NCBI GenBank assembly: GCA_947501885.1
Contig: CANMXN010000001.1
Location: 1,302,001-1,366,000 of the forward strand
Direction of reading: 5' to 3'
Source: an uncultured Sphingorhabdus sp.
Lineage (GTDB): Bacteria; Pseudomonadota; Alphaproteobacteria; Sphingomonadales; Sphingomonadaceae
DNA: 64,000 bases
In this document: piece after piece, positions 1-6,818 of the stretch
How positions within the stretch are numbered: position 1 is the stretch's first letter
Layout: every line of letters begins with the position of its first letter
Notes under the pieces: generated by a model
Told to the model about the DNA's origin: nothing
Database searches by the model: none
The model's input: only the letters and a program-made list of their open reading frames with translations
Program-made: the position numbers and the translations under genes

Positions 1-130
1 ATGATTTGGGAATACCATTTTCATCAACTTCATTGGGTTTCATATTGGCAAAAGCAATCAAACCTCTGGTCAACGCAAATACAACAGCGCCAACAGCGAA
101 AACAGCAGCGATAATTAAGACATAGCCCAT
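1..130 (-). CDS. HIG1-type small inner-membrane protein (3' part lies outside the window)
   Basis: Only the first 43 codons are present; the gene runs off the left edge. An ATG at 130 is preceded by a good GGAG ribosome-binding site. The visible part is one hydrophobic helix (residues 3-20), then an Arg-Gly-Leu turn and a short polar stretch ending in Pro-Lys-Ser. This layout fits the N-terminal half of the two-helix HIG1/'twin transmembrane' proteins common in sphingomonads. That family name is recalled from general pattern, not proven; the second helix would be needed to confirm it. It is transcribed in the same direction as gluQ, about 70 bases downstream of it. Confidence 0.55.
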   Translation of the reverse strand, partial: MGYVLIIAAVFAVGAVVFALTRGLIAFANMKPNEVDENGIPKS

Positions 131-198
131 CAGGGACTCCTATTACATGATATTGTGCAGCCCAATAGCATCACAATATTGCTCTATAGATAGGCTGT

Positions 199-1125
199 TT
201 ATGATAAATTTCCAGTGATGATTTGATTTTCTTTACAAGAGTTCAACACATCTAAAGCGCTATAACCCTGATTTCGCAAATTATGTAGCGACAATGAGTC
301 AGCACTTTTTGACAATTTTTCACCATCCTCGCCCAATAATAACGCATGGTGCCAATAAAGCGGTTGCGGCAATTGCAAATGATATTGGAGCAATCGGTGC
401 AGCGCAGTATATGCAAATAAGTCCATCCCACGGATCACATGAGTAATCTTTGCATCATCACATGTCGCCGCCAAATGATAGCTAGCGGGAGCATCTTTGC
501 GCCAGATAATAATATCACCAAAAAGTGATGGGTCGGCCAATTGCTCGCCATGCTGCATATCCTGCCAATAGAGCGGCGGTACATTTTGCAATGCTTTTTT
601 CATATCAAGCCGCCAACAATGAGGTGCATTACGTTCAACCTTCATATGCTTGCAGGTTTCAGGATAATTGGGTCCATCTGGCCCATGTCTCACATTGCAC
701 GTCTGCAAAACGGCATTAATATCAGAGCGTGTACAATAGCATTTATAGAGCAACTCTTTATCGCGCAAAACATCAAGAGCTGCCTGATATGTTGCCATAT
801 TATCCGATTGATAAATGATATTGCCATCCCATTGCAGGCCAAGCCATTGCATATCTTGCGCAATCATATCGCAATATTCAGGCCGTGATCGAGAGGCATC
901 AATATCTTCAATTCGCAGTAAAAATTGGCCTACATCTAGGCCATAATGTCGTTTATAATATTGGACAAATTGATGATTATAATATGCCGATAGCGCATGG
1001 CCTTGATGCAAATATCCATTAGGGCTAGGCGCAAAGCGCGCGCTCACTCTCTGGTCAGCAGGCCTTAATTCCAAAGCCGAAACCAAAATATCTTCCATAT
1101 TTATTATATCAGTATTTGACGTCAT
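199..1125 (-). CDS. gluQ: Glutamyl-Q tRNA(Asp) synthetase
   Basis: A truncated paralogue of glutamyl-tRNA synthetase that attaches glutamate to the queuosine base of tRNA(Asp) in the cytoplasm. The 308-residue length, without an anticodon-binding domain, separates it from GltX. Visible signatures are the class I HIGH counterpart (HQGH, residues 40-43) after APSPNG, a CxC plus Y-x-x-x-C zinc cluster in the middle (CYC, YPETC), and KLSKS near residue 270. The start is uncertain: residue 10 is another Met and the first 25 residues are not typical core. It is divergent from the HNH gene, a neighbour pair seen in other sphingomonads. Confidence 0.9.
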   Translation of the reverse strand: MTSNTDIINMEDILVSALELRPADQRVSARFAPSPNGYLHQGHALSAYYNHQFVQYYKRHYGLDVGQFLLRIEDIDASRSRPEYCDMIAQDMQWLGLQWDGNIIYQSDNMATYQAALDVLRDKELLYKCYCTRSDINAVLQTCNVRHGPDGPNYPETCKHMKVERNAPHCWRLDMKKALQNVPPLYWQDMQHGEQLADPSLFGDIIIWRKDAPASYHLAATCDDAKITHVIRGMDLFAYTALHRLLQYHLQLPQPLYWHHALLLGEDGEKLSKSADSLSLHNLRNQGYSALDVLNSCKENQIITGNLS

Positions 1126-1292
1126 ATCATTATCTATTAGGATAGTATGATGAGCTGTGAAAGTTCAAACATCATAGAGCAAATAATTATGGAGATGCAG
1201 TAACAAAGTCATATCAATGTCATATTTGCATGAAAGATATAATTTCATACAGCAATAGTGGCGATATATTTTGTGATTAAGGGGTAGAGCGA

Positions 1293-1895
1293 ATGTTACG
1301 AGATGCAGAAGCATATGATGCGATAGTGCAAGAATATGATGAAAGCGAGAGCCATCCAGAAAGCTGTCCAGCGCTAGTGCTAAATGCCGACTATACGCCG
1401 CTTAGCTATTATCCGCTCAGCCTCTGGCCTTGGCAGACCGCAATTAAAGCCGTATTTCTTGATAAGGTTGATGTGATTGAAAGCTATGACAGGCACGTCC
1501 ATAGCCCAAGCTTAGATATGAAAATACCATCGGTCATTGCCCTCAAGCAATATGTCAAACCTAATGAATATCCTGCCTTCACACGGTTTAATTTATTTTT
1601 GCGTGATCGGTTTCAGTGCCAATATTGCGGCTCACCCGAAAATCTAACCTTTGATCATGTCATTCCGCGCCGAGCAGGCGGGATCACCAGTTGGGAAAAT
1701 GTCGCTGCGGCTTGCCTTAAGTGCAATCTTAAAAAAGGCGGACGTGACCCCAAACAAGCCCATATGCAGCTCGCCAAAAAACCAATCAAACCGACCAATT
1801 GGCAATTACAAGATTGCGGACGCGCATTTCCGCCCAACCATTTGCATGAAACGTGGCGCGATTGGCTCTATTGGGATTTGGAATTAGAGAGCTAG
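1293..1895 (+). CDS. HNH endonuclease family protein
   Basis: A 200-residue protein of the HNH family common next to gluQ in sphingomonads. The N-terminal half carries a conserved LNADYTPLSYYPLS segment. The nuclease fold is in the second half: CxxC at residues 109-112, then the DHVIPRRAGG core, then CLKCN around residue 140, giving the paired zinc-knuckle Cys and the catalytic His. The family is chromosomal and conserved; its biological substrate is not established, so a role in restriction should not be assumed. It converges on the [2Fe-2S] gene with a 23-base gap. The start at 1293 follows an AG-rich stretch about 7-11 bases upstream. Confidence 0.9.
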   Translation: MLRDAEAYDAIVQEYDESESHPESCPALVLNADYTPLSYYPLSLWPWQTAIKAVFLDKVDVIESYDRHVHSPSLDMKIPSVIALKQYVKPNEYPAFTRFNLFLRDRFQCQYCGSPENLTFDHVIPRRAGGITSWENVAAACLKCNLKKGGRDPKQAHMQLAKKPIKPTNWQLQDCGRAFPPNHLHETWRDWLYWDLELES

Positions 1896-1918
1896 GGACA
1901 GAATCTAATATAACTGAT

Positions 1919-2476
1919 TTAATTATCTGGCTCATCATTTGTTTTGTCGCTAAGCGCAGGCACCGCTTTAGCTGCGTCACTAGCTGTTATTCCAGGTGGC
2001 GGCGCAGCTGATATAGTCTCTAATTTGCGCATCACGCGCCCTGCTCTTTTTATCGCACCGCGCATCGCATTATAACCACCGCAGCGGCAAATATTGGTAA
2101 TTGCTTCATCAATATCTTGATCGCTAGGGTCAGGGTTTTTGCGCAATAAGGCCGATGCCGCCATGATAAAGCCCGGTGTGCAAAATCCGCATTGCGGAAT
2201 ATTGGCCGCCACAAAGGCCTGCTGCAATGGGTGCGAGCGATCATTGCTCAGCCCCTCAATAGTACGAACAAAGCGGCCCTCCACCTCTGTGATAGTTACA
2301 AGGCAGGAACGTATTGCCTCCCCATCAATTTCAACCATACAAGCGCCGCAATCTCCAGCGCCGCAGCCAAATTTGGTGCCCGTCAAATTAGATGCATCAC
2401 GAAGCGCCCATAAAAGCGGTGTTTCAGGGTCCATTATATATTGCACAGGGCGATCATTGACGGTGAATTTTGTGAT
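1919..2476 (-). CDS. Orphan [2Fe-2S] subunit of a xanthine-oxidase-type molybdoenzyme; start codon abnormal
   Basis: Matches the small iron-sulfur subunit of isoquinoline 1-oxidoreductase / CoxS-type enzymes, which passes electrons from a molybdopterin subunit. Plant-type cluster GCGAGDCGAC and the C-terminal cluster QCGFCTPG ... CRCGGY are complete. The usual N-terminal strand (TKFTVNDRPVQYIMDP) is encoded in frame, but the codon where ATG is expected (2476-2474) is ATC, and no ATG, GTG or TTG lies between it and the upstream stop. The only standard start is an internal GTG at 2446, which would remove this strand. No molybdopterin subunit is adjacent. The C terminus has about 35 extra Ala/Pro-rich residues. 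It may be decaying or use a rare start. Confidence 0.75.
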   Translation of the reverse strand: MTKFTVNDRPVQYIMDPETPLLWALRDASNLTGTKFGCGAGDCGACMVEIDGEAIRSCLVTITEVEGRFVRTIEGLSNDRSHPLQQAFVAANIPQCGFCTPGFIMAASALLRKNPDPSDQDIDEAITNICRCGGYNAMRGAIKRAGRVMRKLETISAAPPPGITASDAAKAVPALSDKTNDEPDN

Positions 2477-2743
2477 GGCTACTCTTTCATCTCTTATCTT
2501 ATGATTATGATAGCTAATGAGCGATTAGGCAAGTCCATTGCTAATGTGATTCTCACCAATGCCGATAGGGTAAAACAAGATGCGTGATGTACAAGGCAAT
2601 ATAAATTTTCTTATATGGGCTTGGTCAGGTGTCGTAAAAGCCACAGAATAGCTTGAAAAATGGCTAATTTACCAAGAATATGGGTGAATCCGCTTTATCC
2701 TCTTGAAATATTATTCAACCGAGTCTAAACGCCCATCCAACAA

Positions 2744-2767
2744 AGCCGCTTTGTCGCGGCTGTTTTT
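2744..2767 (+). terminator. Intrinsic terminator upstream of rpsU
   Basis: Perfect 6-bp stem AGCCGC/GCGGCT with a 6-base loop followed by GTTTTTG. It points along the plus strand just before rpsU, yet no plus-strand gene ends upstream of it. It may end a short RNA or act as an attenuator in the rpsU leader. The rest of the 2477-2818 interval shows no gene. Confidence 0.6.
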
Positions 2768-2818
2768 GTTTGCTCGATATGATAAAGAGTAAACTATATT
2801 TTTCGGAGTGTTTCATAC

Positions 2819-3034
2819 ATGCAAATTTTAGTTCGCGATAATAATGTTGACCAAGCGCTAAGAGCGCTGAAGAAAAAATTACAGCGCGAAGGCGTTTATC
2901 GTGAAATGAAATTACGCCGCCATTTTGAAAAACCATCCGAAAAACGCGCTCGTGAAAAAGCAGCGGCTGTTCGCCGTGCCCGCAAATTAGAACGTAAGCG
3001 CATGGAACGCGATGGCGTTAAGCCCGTACAATAA
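2819..3034 (+). CDS. rpsU: 30S ribosomal protein S21
   Basis: A 71-residue, strongly basic protein with the S21 signature: [20 protein letters not shown] followed by [21 protein letters not shown]21 sits in the small subunit near the anti-Shine-Dalgarno region and helps translation initiation. Length is normal for alphaproteobacteria. The start is fixed by the conserved N terminus. It is monocistronic here, with a strong terminator 30 bases downstream and another hairpin/T-run 50 bases upstream of the start. Confidence 0.97.
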   Translation: MQILVRDNNVDQALRALKKKLQREGVYREMKLRRHFEKPSEKRAREKAAAVRRARKLERKRMERDGVKPVQ

Positions 3035-3063
3035 ATATATTCATTATCCGTAATGATAAAGAT

Positions 3064-3093
3064 AGGGCGCCGCAATTTGGGCGCTCTTTTTTT
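3064..3093 (+). terminator. rpsU intrinsic terminator
   Basis: Stem of about 8 bp (core GCGCC/GGCGC, 3067-3071 with 3080-3084, extended by a G-U and two further pairs) followed by seven T residues, 30 bases after the rpsU stop. Confidence 0.85.
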
Positions 3094-3156
3094 GTCTATA
3101 TTTCTAAGATATAGGCAATTCATATAATATAATCATAGTATAAAAGGCTCTCTAAC

Positions 3157-4134
3157 ATGTATATCCCCTCTAATATCCTTCATCCTATGATAAATAATAT
3201 CACCTCAAAATTGCGCCATAGTTTAGCGTTCATGCTGGTCTTTGCGATCGCATTGATCGTGATGGGAAATAACCCAATCAAGGCCCAAGACCAAGTTGCA
3301 GGCAAAAACGAAGAACAATTTCTAAACGAAAATAGCGCAAAAGACGGCGTTGAAACCACCGAAAGCGGCCTACAGTTTCAAACCATTCAAGCTGGCGAAG
3401 GCGCATCACCAACAGTAAGTGATATTGCATTTATTGGTTATAAAGGCATGTTTACAGACGGTACTGTTTTCGATGAAAACCCAAGTGCTCCCTTGCCTGT
3501 TGGTCAACTGGTTCCCGGTTTTTCCGAAGCGCTGCAAAAAATGCAAATTGGCGGTGAGTATAAAATTTGGATTCCATCTAAACTCGGTTATGGCCTCGAA
3601 GATCGAATTAACCCGCAAACGGGCGAGGTAGCTATTCCAGGCGGATCAACATTGGTTTTCGAAGTCAAGCTCATTGACTTTAAATCTCAAGCCGAAATTG
3701 CAGAATTGCGTAGTCAAATCACGCGCACTCAAAGCAAAAGTTTCGAAGAAATTGAGAGCGCTCTCGAGTTTCAAACCATAATAGCGGGTGAAGGTCCATC
3801 TCCCAAACGCAGCGATATGGTGTTAGTAAGCTATAAGGGCATGTTAGCTGATGGGCGTGTTTTTGATGAAAACCCCTATACGGTATTTACCGTTAATCAG
3901 CTCATCTCAGGCTTTTCAGTAGCCTTACAAAAAATGCAGGTTGGCGGCCAATATAAAGTTGGAATTCCATCTGAATTTGCATATGGCCCCGAAGATCGGA
4001 TCAATCCGCAAACAGGCGAAGTATCCATTCCTGGCGGATCAACATTGATTTTTGAAGTTAGCTTGCTTCATTTTAAATCACAAACCGAGGTGGAAGAGTC
4101 TAGCAAGCAAGCCAAGCAAACAAATGATCAATGA
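3157..4134 (+). CDS. Secreted FKBP-type peptidyl-prolyl isomerase with two tandem FKBP domains
   Basis: A 325-residue protein with an N-terminal signal or anchor helix (about residues 22-45, ending in KAQ) and two FKBP domains of roughly 100 residues (about 65-175 and 200-305). Domain 1 keeps the usual pocket residues (GYKGMF, DGTVFDEN, KIWIPSKLGYG). In domain 2 the pocket-floor Trp is Gly (KVGIPSEFAYG), so it may bind substrate differently or serve as a chaperone domain. FKBP enzymes isomerise Xaa-Pro bonds of exported proteins in the periplasm. A single-domain homologue follows at 4303, so the locus looks like a gene and domain duplication. The start could also be the internal Met at residue 11. 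Confidence 0.88.
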   Translation: MYIPSNILHPMINNITSKLRHSLAFMLVFAIALIVMGNNPIKAQDQVAGKNEEQFLNENSAKDGVETTESGLQFQTIQAGEGASPTVSDIAFIGYKGMFTDGTVFDENPSAPLPVGQLVPGFSEALQKMQIGGEYKIWIPSKLGYGLEDRINPQTGEVAIPGGSTLVFEVKLIDFKSQAEIAELRSQITRTQSKSFEEIESALEFQTIIAGEGPSPKRSDMVLVSYKGMLADGRVFDENPYTVFTVNQLISGFSVALQKMQVGGQYKVGIPSEFAYGPEDRINPQTGEVSIPGGSTLIFEVSLLHFKSQTEVEESSKQAKQTNDQ

Positions 4135-4302
4135 GATGATAATATCAAACCAACATAAGGGTTTATACTCCCCCCATATAATCGCAAAGATGGCACGCCA
4201 AGACTTTAAGGCTCTTTTTGTCTTTATTTTTATATCAATATCATCAATAAGCCGTCTAAACCATCAATGCTAAATCATTTCTGATTTTAAAAGGGTATTT
4301 AT

Positions 4303-4953
4303 ATGTCTGTCACTACGGTCCCGATTCATCCAATTGCCAAAGGCACGCTTCCCAAATTATGGATTGGTCTAGCTTTATTAGTGTTAGCCGCCGCTGGCTT
4401 AGCCTACTCAGGTACACACGGATCAAGCGATCCCATTCTTAAAAGTCAACTTTATCTATCAAATAATGCGAAAAATGAAGGCGTTGAAACCACCGAAAGT
4501 GGTCTGCAAATTCAGACCATAAAAGCAGGTGAAGGCCCATCACCAACGCCAACCGATGTAGCTCTTGTTGGCTATAAAGGGACATTAATCGATGGCACTG
4601 TTTTTGACGAAAACCCTAACGCGCCTTTCCCCGTTGGTCAGGTTGTCCCTGGGTTTTCAGAAGCTCTGCAAAAAATGCAAATAGGCGGCGAATATAAAAT
4701 CTGGATTCCTTCGGAGCTGGGCTATGGTCCAGATGATCAAACCAACCCGCAAACGGGTGAAGTTGCTATCCCAGGCGGATCAGTTTTAATTTTTGATGTC
4801 AGCTTAATTGATTATAAATCTCAAGCCGAGATTGAAGAGTTTCAAAAACAAGCTGAGCAGTTGCAAGGCGGCGGGGCCGCTGGCGCAGGCGGTATTCCGC
4901 AAGGCTTACCTCCTGAGATTGAAGAACAATTGCGTCAGCAACTAGGTCAATAA
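4303..4953 (+). CDS. Membrane-anchored FKBP-type peptidyl-prolyl isomerase
   Basis: A 216-residue protein with one transmembrane anchor (residues 18-37) and one FKBP domain (about 60-170). Pocket residues are complete: GYKGTL, DGTVFDEN, KIWIPSELGYG. The linker before the domain (EGVETTESGLQ) nearly matches that of the upstream two-domain protein, indicating recent duplication. The C-terminal 40 residues are Gln/Gly-rich, with a GGGAAGAGG stretch. Likely periplasmic prolyl isomerase. It lies 168 bases after the first FKBP gene in the same orientation; the gap holds no gene. Confidence 0.9.
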   Translation: MSVTTVPIHPIAKGTLPKLWIGLALLVLAAAGLAYSGTHGSSDPILKSQLYLSNNAKNEGVETTESGLQIQTIKAGEGPSPTPTDVALVGYKGTLIDGTVFDENPNAPFPVGQVVPGFSEALQKMQIGGEYKIWIPSELGYGPDDQTNPQTGEVAIPGGSVLIFDVSLIDYKSQAEIEEFQKQAEQLQGGGAAGAGGIPQGLPPEIEEQLRQQLGQ

Positions 4954-4991
4954 TCATGATATGCCATAATCTTTCCCGAGAGGTATAGATT

Positions 4992-5259
4992 ATGGACTTC
5001 AGATCAAAATCTACTGTCATTACTGGCGGAGCTACAGGCATAGGCTTTGCACTCGCAAAAAAATTGGTGCGCTGCTGGGTCTAGACATCGGATCGGCGGA
5101 TTGCGAAATGGGGGGGCTAAAGGCCAATCTTATCTATTTCAAGGTCGGCATCATGTGGGCATTTGGCGCACGCGAGCGGCTCAGCAAACATTATCCCGAT
5201 ATACGGTGAATAAAAACGTCGCATACACCATGATGCAAGGCTCAATATATGGCGCATAA
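4992..5259 (+). pseudogene. Remnant of a short-chain dehydrogenase gene
   Basis: Opens with ATG and a typical Rossmann N terminus: a beta strand followed by TGGATGIGFALAKKL, the TGxxxGxG cofactor motif of short-chain dehydrogenases. The frame then hits TAG after 33 residues. Restoring one base near the KKL codons continues into another 40 residues that end at 5209, and a second shift reaches the stop at 5259, which overlaps the next gene's ATG. The usual 250-residue enzyme is missing its middle, so this is a deleted and frameshifted relic. Identity of the C-terminal part is uncertain; only the N-terminal Rossmann motif is clear. Confidence 0.6.
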
Positions 5260-5413
5260 AAAGCTAAACCTACCCAGCAAAATTTGCCCAAGGTGCGAAC
5301 GCCCGTTTAATTGGCGCAAAAAATGGGAACGCGATTGGGACAATGTCATCTATTGCAGCGAACGATGCAGGCGTAGTAAAGATATTAAACCAAGCTCAGC
5401 CATATTGCGGTGA
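5249..5413 (+). CDS. DUF2256 zinc-ribbon-like small protein
   Basis: A 54-residue basic protein with two Cys pairs, CPRCERPF and CSERCRR, around an Arg/Lys/Trp-rich centre ([11 protein letters not shown]). This is the DUF2256 family, whose function is unknown; members often lie next to photolyase/cryptochrome and SDR genes. The ATG at 5249 overlaps the last codons of the preceding relic, as in a translationally coupled operon, and its 3' end overlaps the hemolysin III gene on the other strand by 29 bases. The protein is intact while its operon partner is decayed. Confidence 0.85.
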   Translation: MAHKKLNLPSKICPRCERPFNWRKKWERDWDNVIYCSERCRRSKDIKPSSAILR

Positions 5414-6014
5414 AAAAGGATGCGCCGCCCAAAAAGCCAAAGAAATGCCAAACCGAATAACGGTATGCCATAGTTTTGCGTGTATAGAATAATGTACCGA
5501 TTATATAAAATATCCCACCGCAGCAAACTGCTATGAGCGCATCTTGCGGCAGATATGCAATGAAATCGGGCATCGCAATCAAGCCCATCGACCCCAAACC
5601 AATATAAGAGGCCAAGGACCAGCGCGGCTCTATCTGATTACCGAAAATTTTATAGACGGTACCAAGGATAGCCAATATCCACACAGCAATTAAGATATTG
5701 CGGCTATAATCTGTACCAATATAGATTAACAAAGGTGAGAAAACACCAGCGATAAAGGTATAAATCGCTGCATGATCAACACGGCGCAGCCATGGCCGCC
5801 AATGATGTTGCGGCAAAAAGTGATAAGCTACGCTAGCCACAAAGGACAGCACCACAAAGAGCAAATAAATGCTAGCCGCTATCCCAATAGAAATGGGATG
5901 GTCATAAAACACATGGCTAAGCAATAAATATCCGCCAATGAAGACAGCCAATAGGCCGAGAGCATGCACAACCATGTCGGCGATACGGTGCGATTTTATG
6001 GTGCTGGGGTACAT
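5385..6014 (-). CDS. Hemolysin III / TrhA family integral membrane protein
   Basis: A 209-residue protein with seven predicted membrane helices of the hemolysin III (COG1272, PAQR-related) family. Typical residues are visible: ASVAYHFLP with the conserved Ser and His after helix 2, [17 protein letters not shown], and a late [13 protein letters not shown] with a second His, the set thought to bind a metal. Bacterial members affect membrane-lipid balance; haemolytic activity should not be inferred. It sits alone on the minus strand between the DUF2256 gene, which overlaps its 3' end, and a plus-strand promoter just upstream. Confidence 0.9.
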   Translation of the reverse strand: MYPSTIKSHRIADMVVHALGLLAVFIGGYLLLSHVFYDHPISIGIAASIYLLFVVLSFVASVAYHFLPQHHWRPWLRRVDHAAIYTFIAGVFSPLLIYIGTDYSRNILIAVWILAILGTVYKIFGNQIEPRWSLASYIGLGSMGLIAMPDFIAYLPQDALIAVCCGGIFYIIGTLFYTRKTMAYRYSVWHFFGFLGGASFFTAIWLSLV

Positions 6015-6036
6015 GATTATGTTTTGCTCACTATTA

Positions 6037-6065
6037 TTGACATTTTAACTTATTATCACTATAAA
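6037..6065 (+). promoter_or_regulatory. Near-consensus sigma-70 promoter
   Basis: TTGACA (6037-6042), a 17-base spacer and TATAAA (6060-6065). It points away from the hemolysin III gene into a region with no ORF and ahead of the terminator at 6220. Start of transcription is expected near 6072. Confidence 0.7.
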
Positions 6066-6071
6066 AAGATA

Positions 6072-6245
6072 ATCAGTGATAGATCAACTAAGTTAGCAAT
6101 AACGAAAGCACTGATCCCATAAGTGGACTTATAATGTCGCTTTCTGCGAGTATATTAATAAACTTATGCACTTGCTTATGGCTGTGGACTGTAAAAAGTT
6201 TGGTGTGTTGAGGAAATTTAAGGGCGGCTTCATGTCGCCCTTTTT
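6072..6245 (+). ncRNA. Candidate small RNA, about 170 nt
   Basis: The interval between a strong promoter (6037-6065) and an intrinsic terminator (6220-6245) has no ORF but many short complementary segments: ATCAGTG with CACTGAT early on, ATAAG/CTTAT around a four-base loop, and CCATAAG with CTTATGG further along. Some of these are mutually exclusive, as in RNAs that switch fold. I do not recognise a known family; 6S-like size is noted but the sequence does not identify it. Confidence 0.5.
6220..6245 (+). terminator. Intrinsic terminator of the candidate small RNA
   Basis: Seven-bp stem AAGGGCG/CGCCCTT (6220-6226 with 6236-6242), then T-rich sequence. No plus-strand gene precedes it. It abuts the 3' end of the minus-strand gene at 6244 and may serve both. 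Confidence 0.75.
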
Positions 6246-6774
6246 ATTCAATTAATCGTTCTGCCATCCTTCCAAACATTATTCTCTGATTAGAACGAAT
6301 AGGGTCTAAACCTCGAGAGTAAGCACTTTCAATGTATAAATCTAATTTATAAGGATATAAATCAATTTTGAATATAGGTGAGCGCTTCATACGGACAAAG
6401 CAATAGTATTTTTCATTATTGGGTAAAGGGTGACGCATATTTAACTTGAAAATATAACCATTATTATCTGGGGTCATTTGAATAGTGCTTGTTGGTTTAT
6501 CAAATAACATTCTAATAATTCCTGGCAATTCAAGAGACCATTTATAACGATCAATATTAAACAATCGTTTTTTATATCCGTCTTCAAAAATAAAACTATC
6601 TTTTATGCTAGGAGGCTCACACTTTTCTGAAATACAATGGTTGGAATAACGAACTCTTATATCGAAATTTAAAAGCCTACTATCCTTACACTTCCATTGA
6701 AACGATAGAAATTTCTGTTCCAAATGTTGCAGGTCATATTCAATAGCTAGATGAAAAATTGATTTTGGTAACAA
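6244..6774 (-). CDS. Hypothetical protein, AT-rich
   Basis: A 176-residue ORF I do not recognise. It has no signal peptide, membrane helix or catalytic motif that I can name; it is rich in Lys, Arg, Ile and aromatic residues and contains several strand-like segments. The only in-frame start after the upstream TAA is TTG at 6774, which has an AGGAA ribosome-binding site six bases away, so TTG initiation is plausible. Base composition is visibly more AT-rich than fum next to it, suggesting acquired DNA. It ends at the small-RNA terminator and follows fumarase by 44 bases on the same strand. Confidence 0.55.
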   Translation of the reverse strand: MLPKSIFHLAIEYDLQHLEQKFLSFQWKCKDSRLLNFDIRVRYSNHCISEKCEPPSIKDSFIFEDGYKKRLFNIDRYKWSLELPGIIRMLFDKPTSTIQMTPDNNGYIFKLNMRHPLPNNEKYYCFVRMKRSPIFKIDLYPYKLDLYIESAYSRGLDPIRSNQRIMFGRMAERLIE

Positions 6775-6818
6775 AAGATATTCCTGTAATGTTTATAAAC
6801 ATAGCTCTGTCTAATGCT

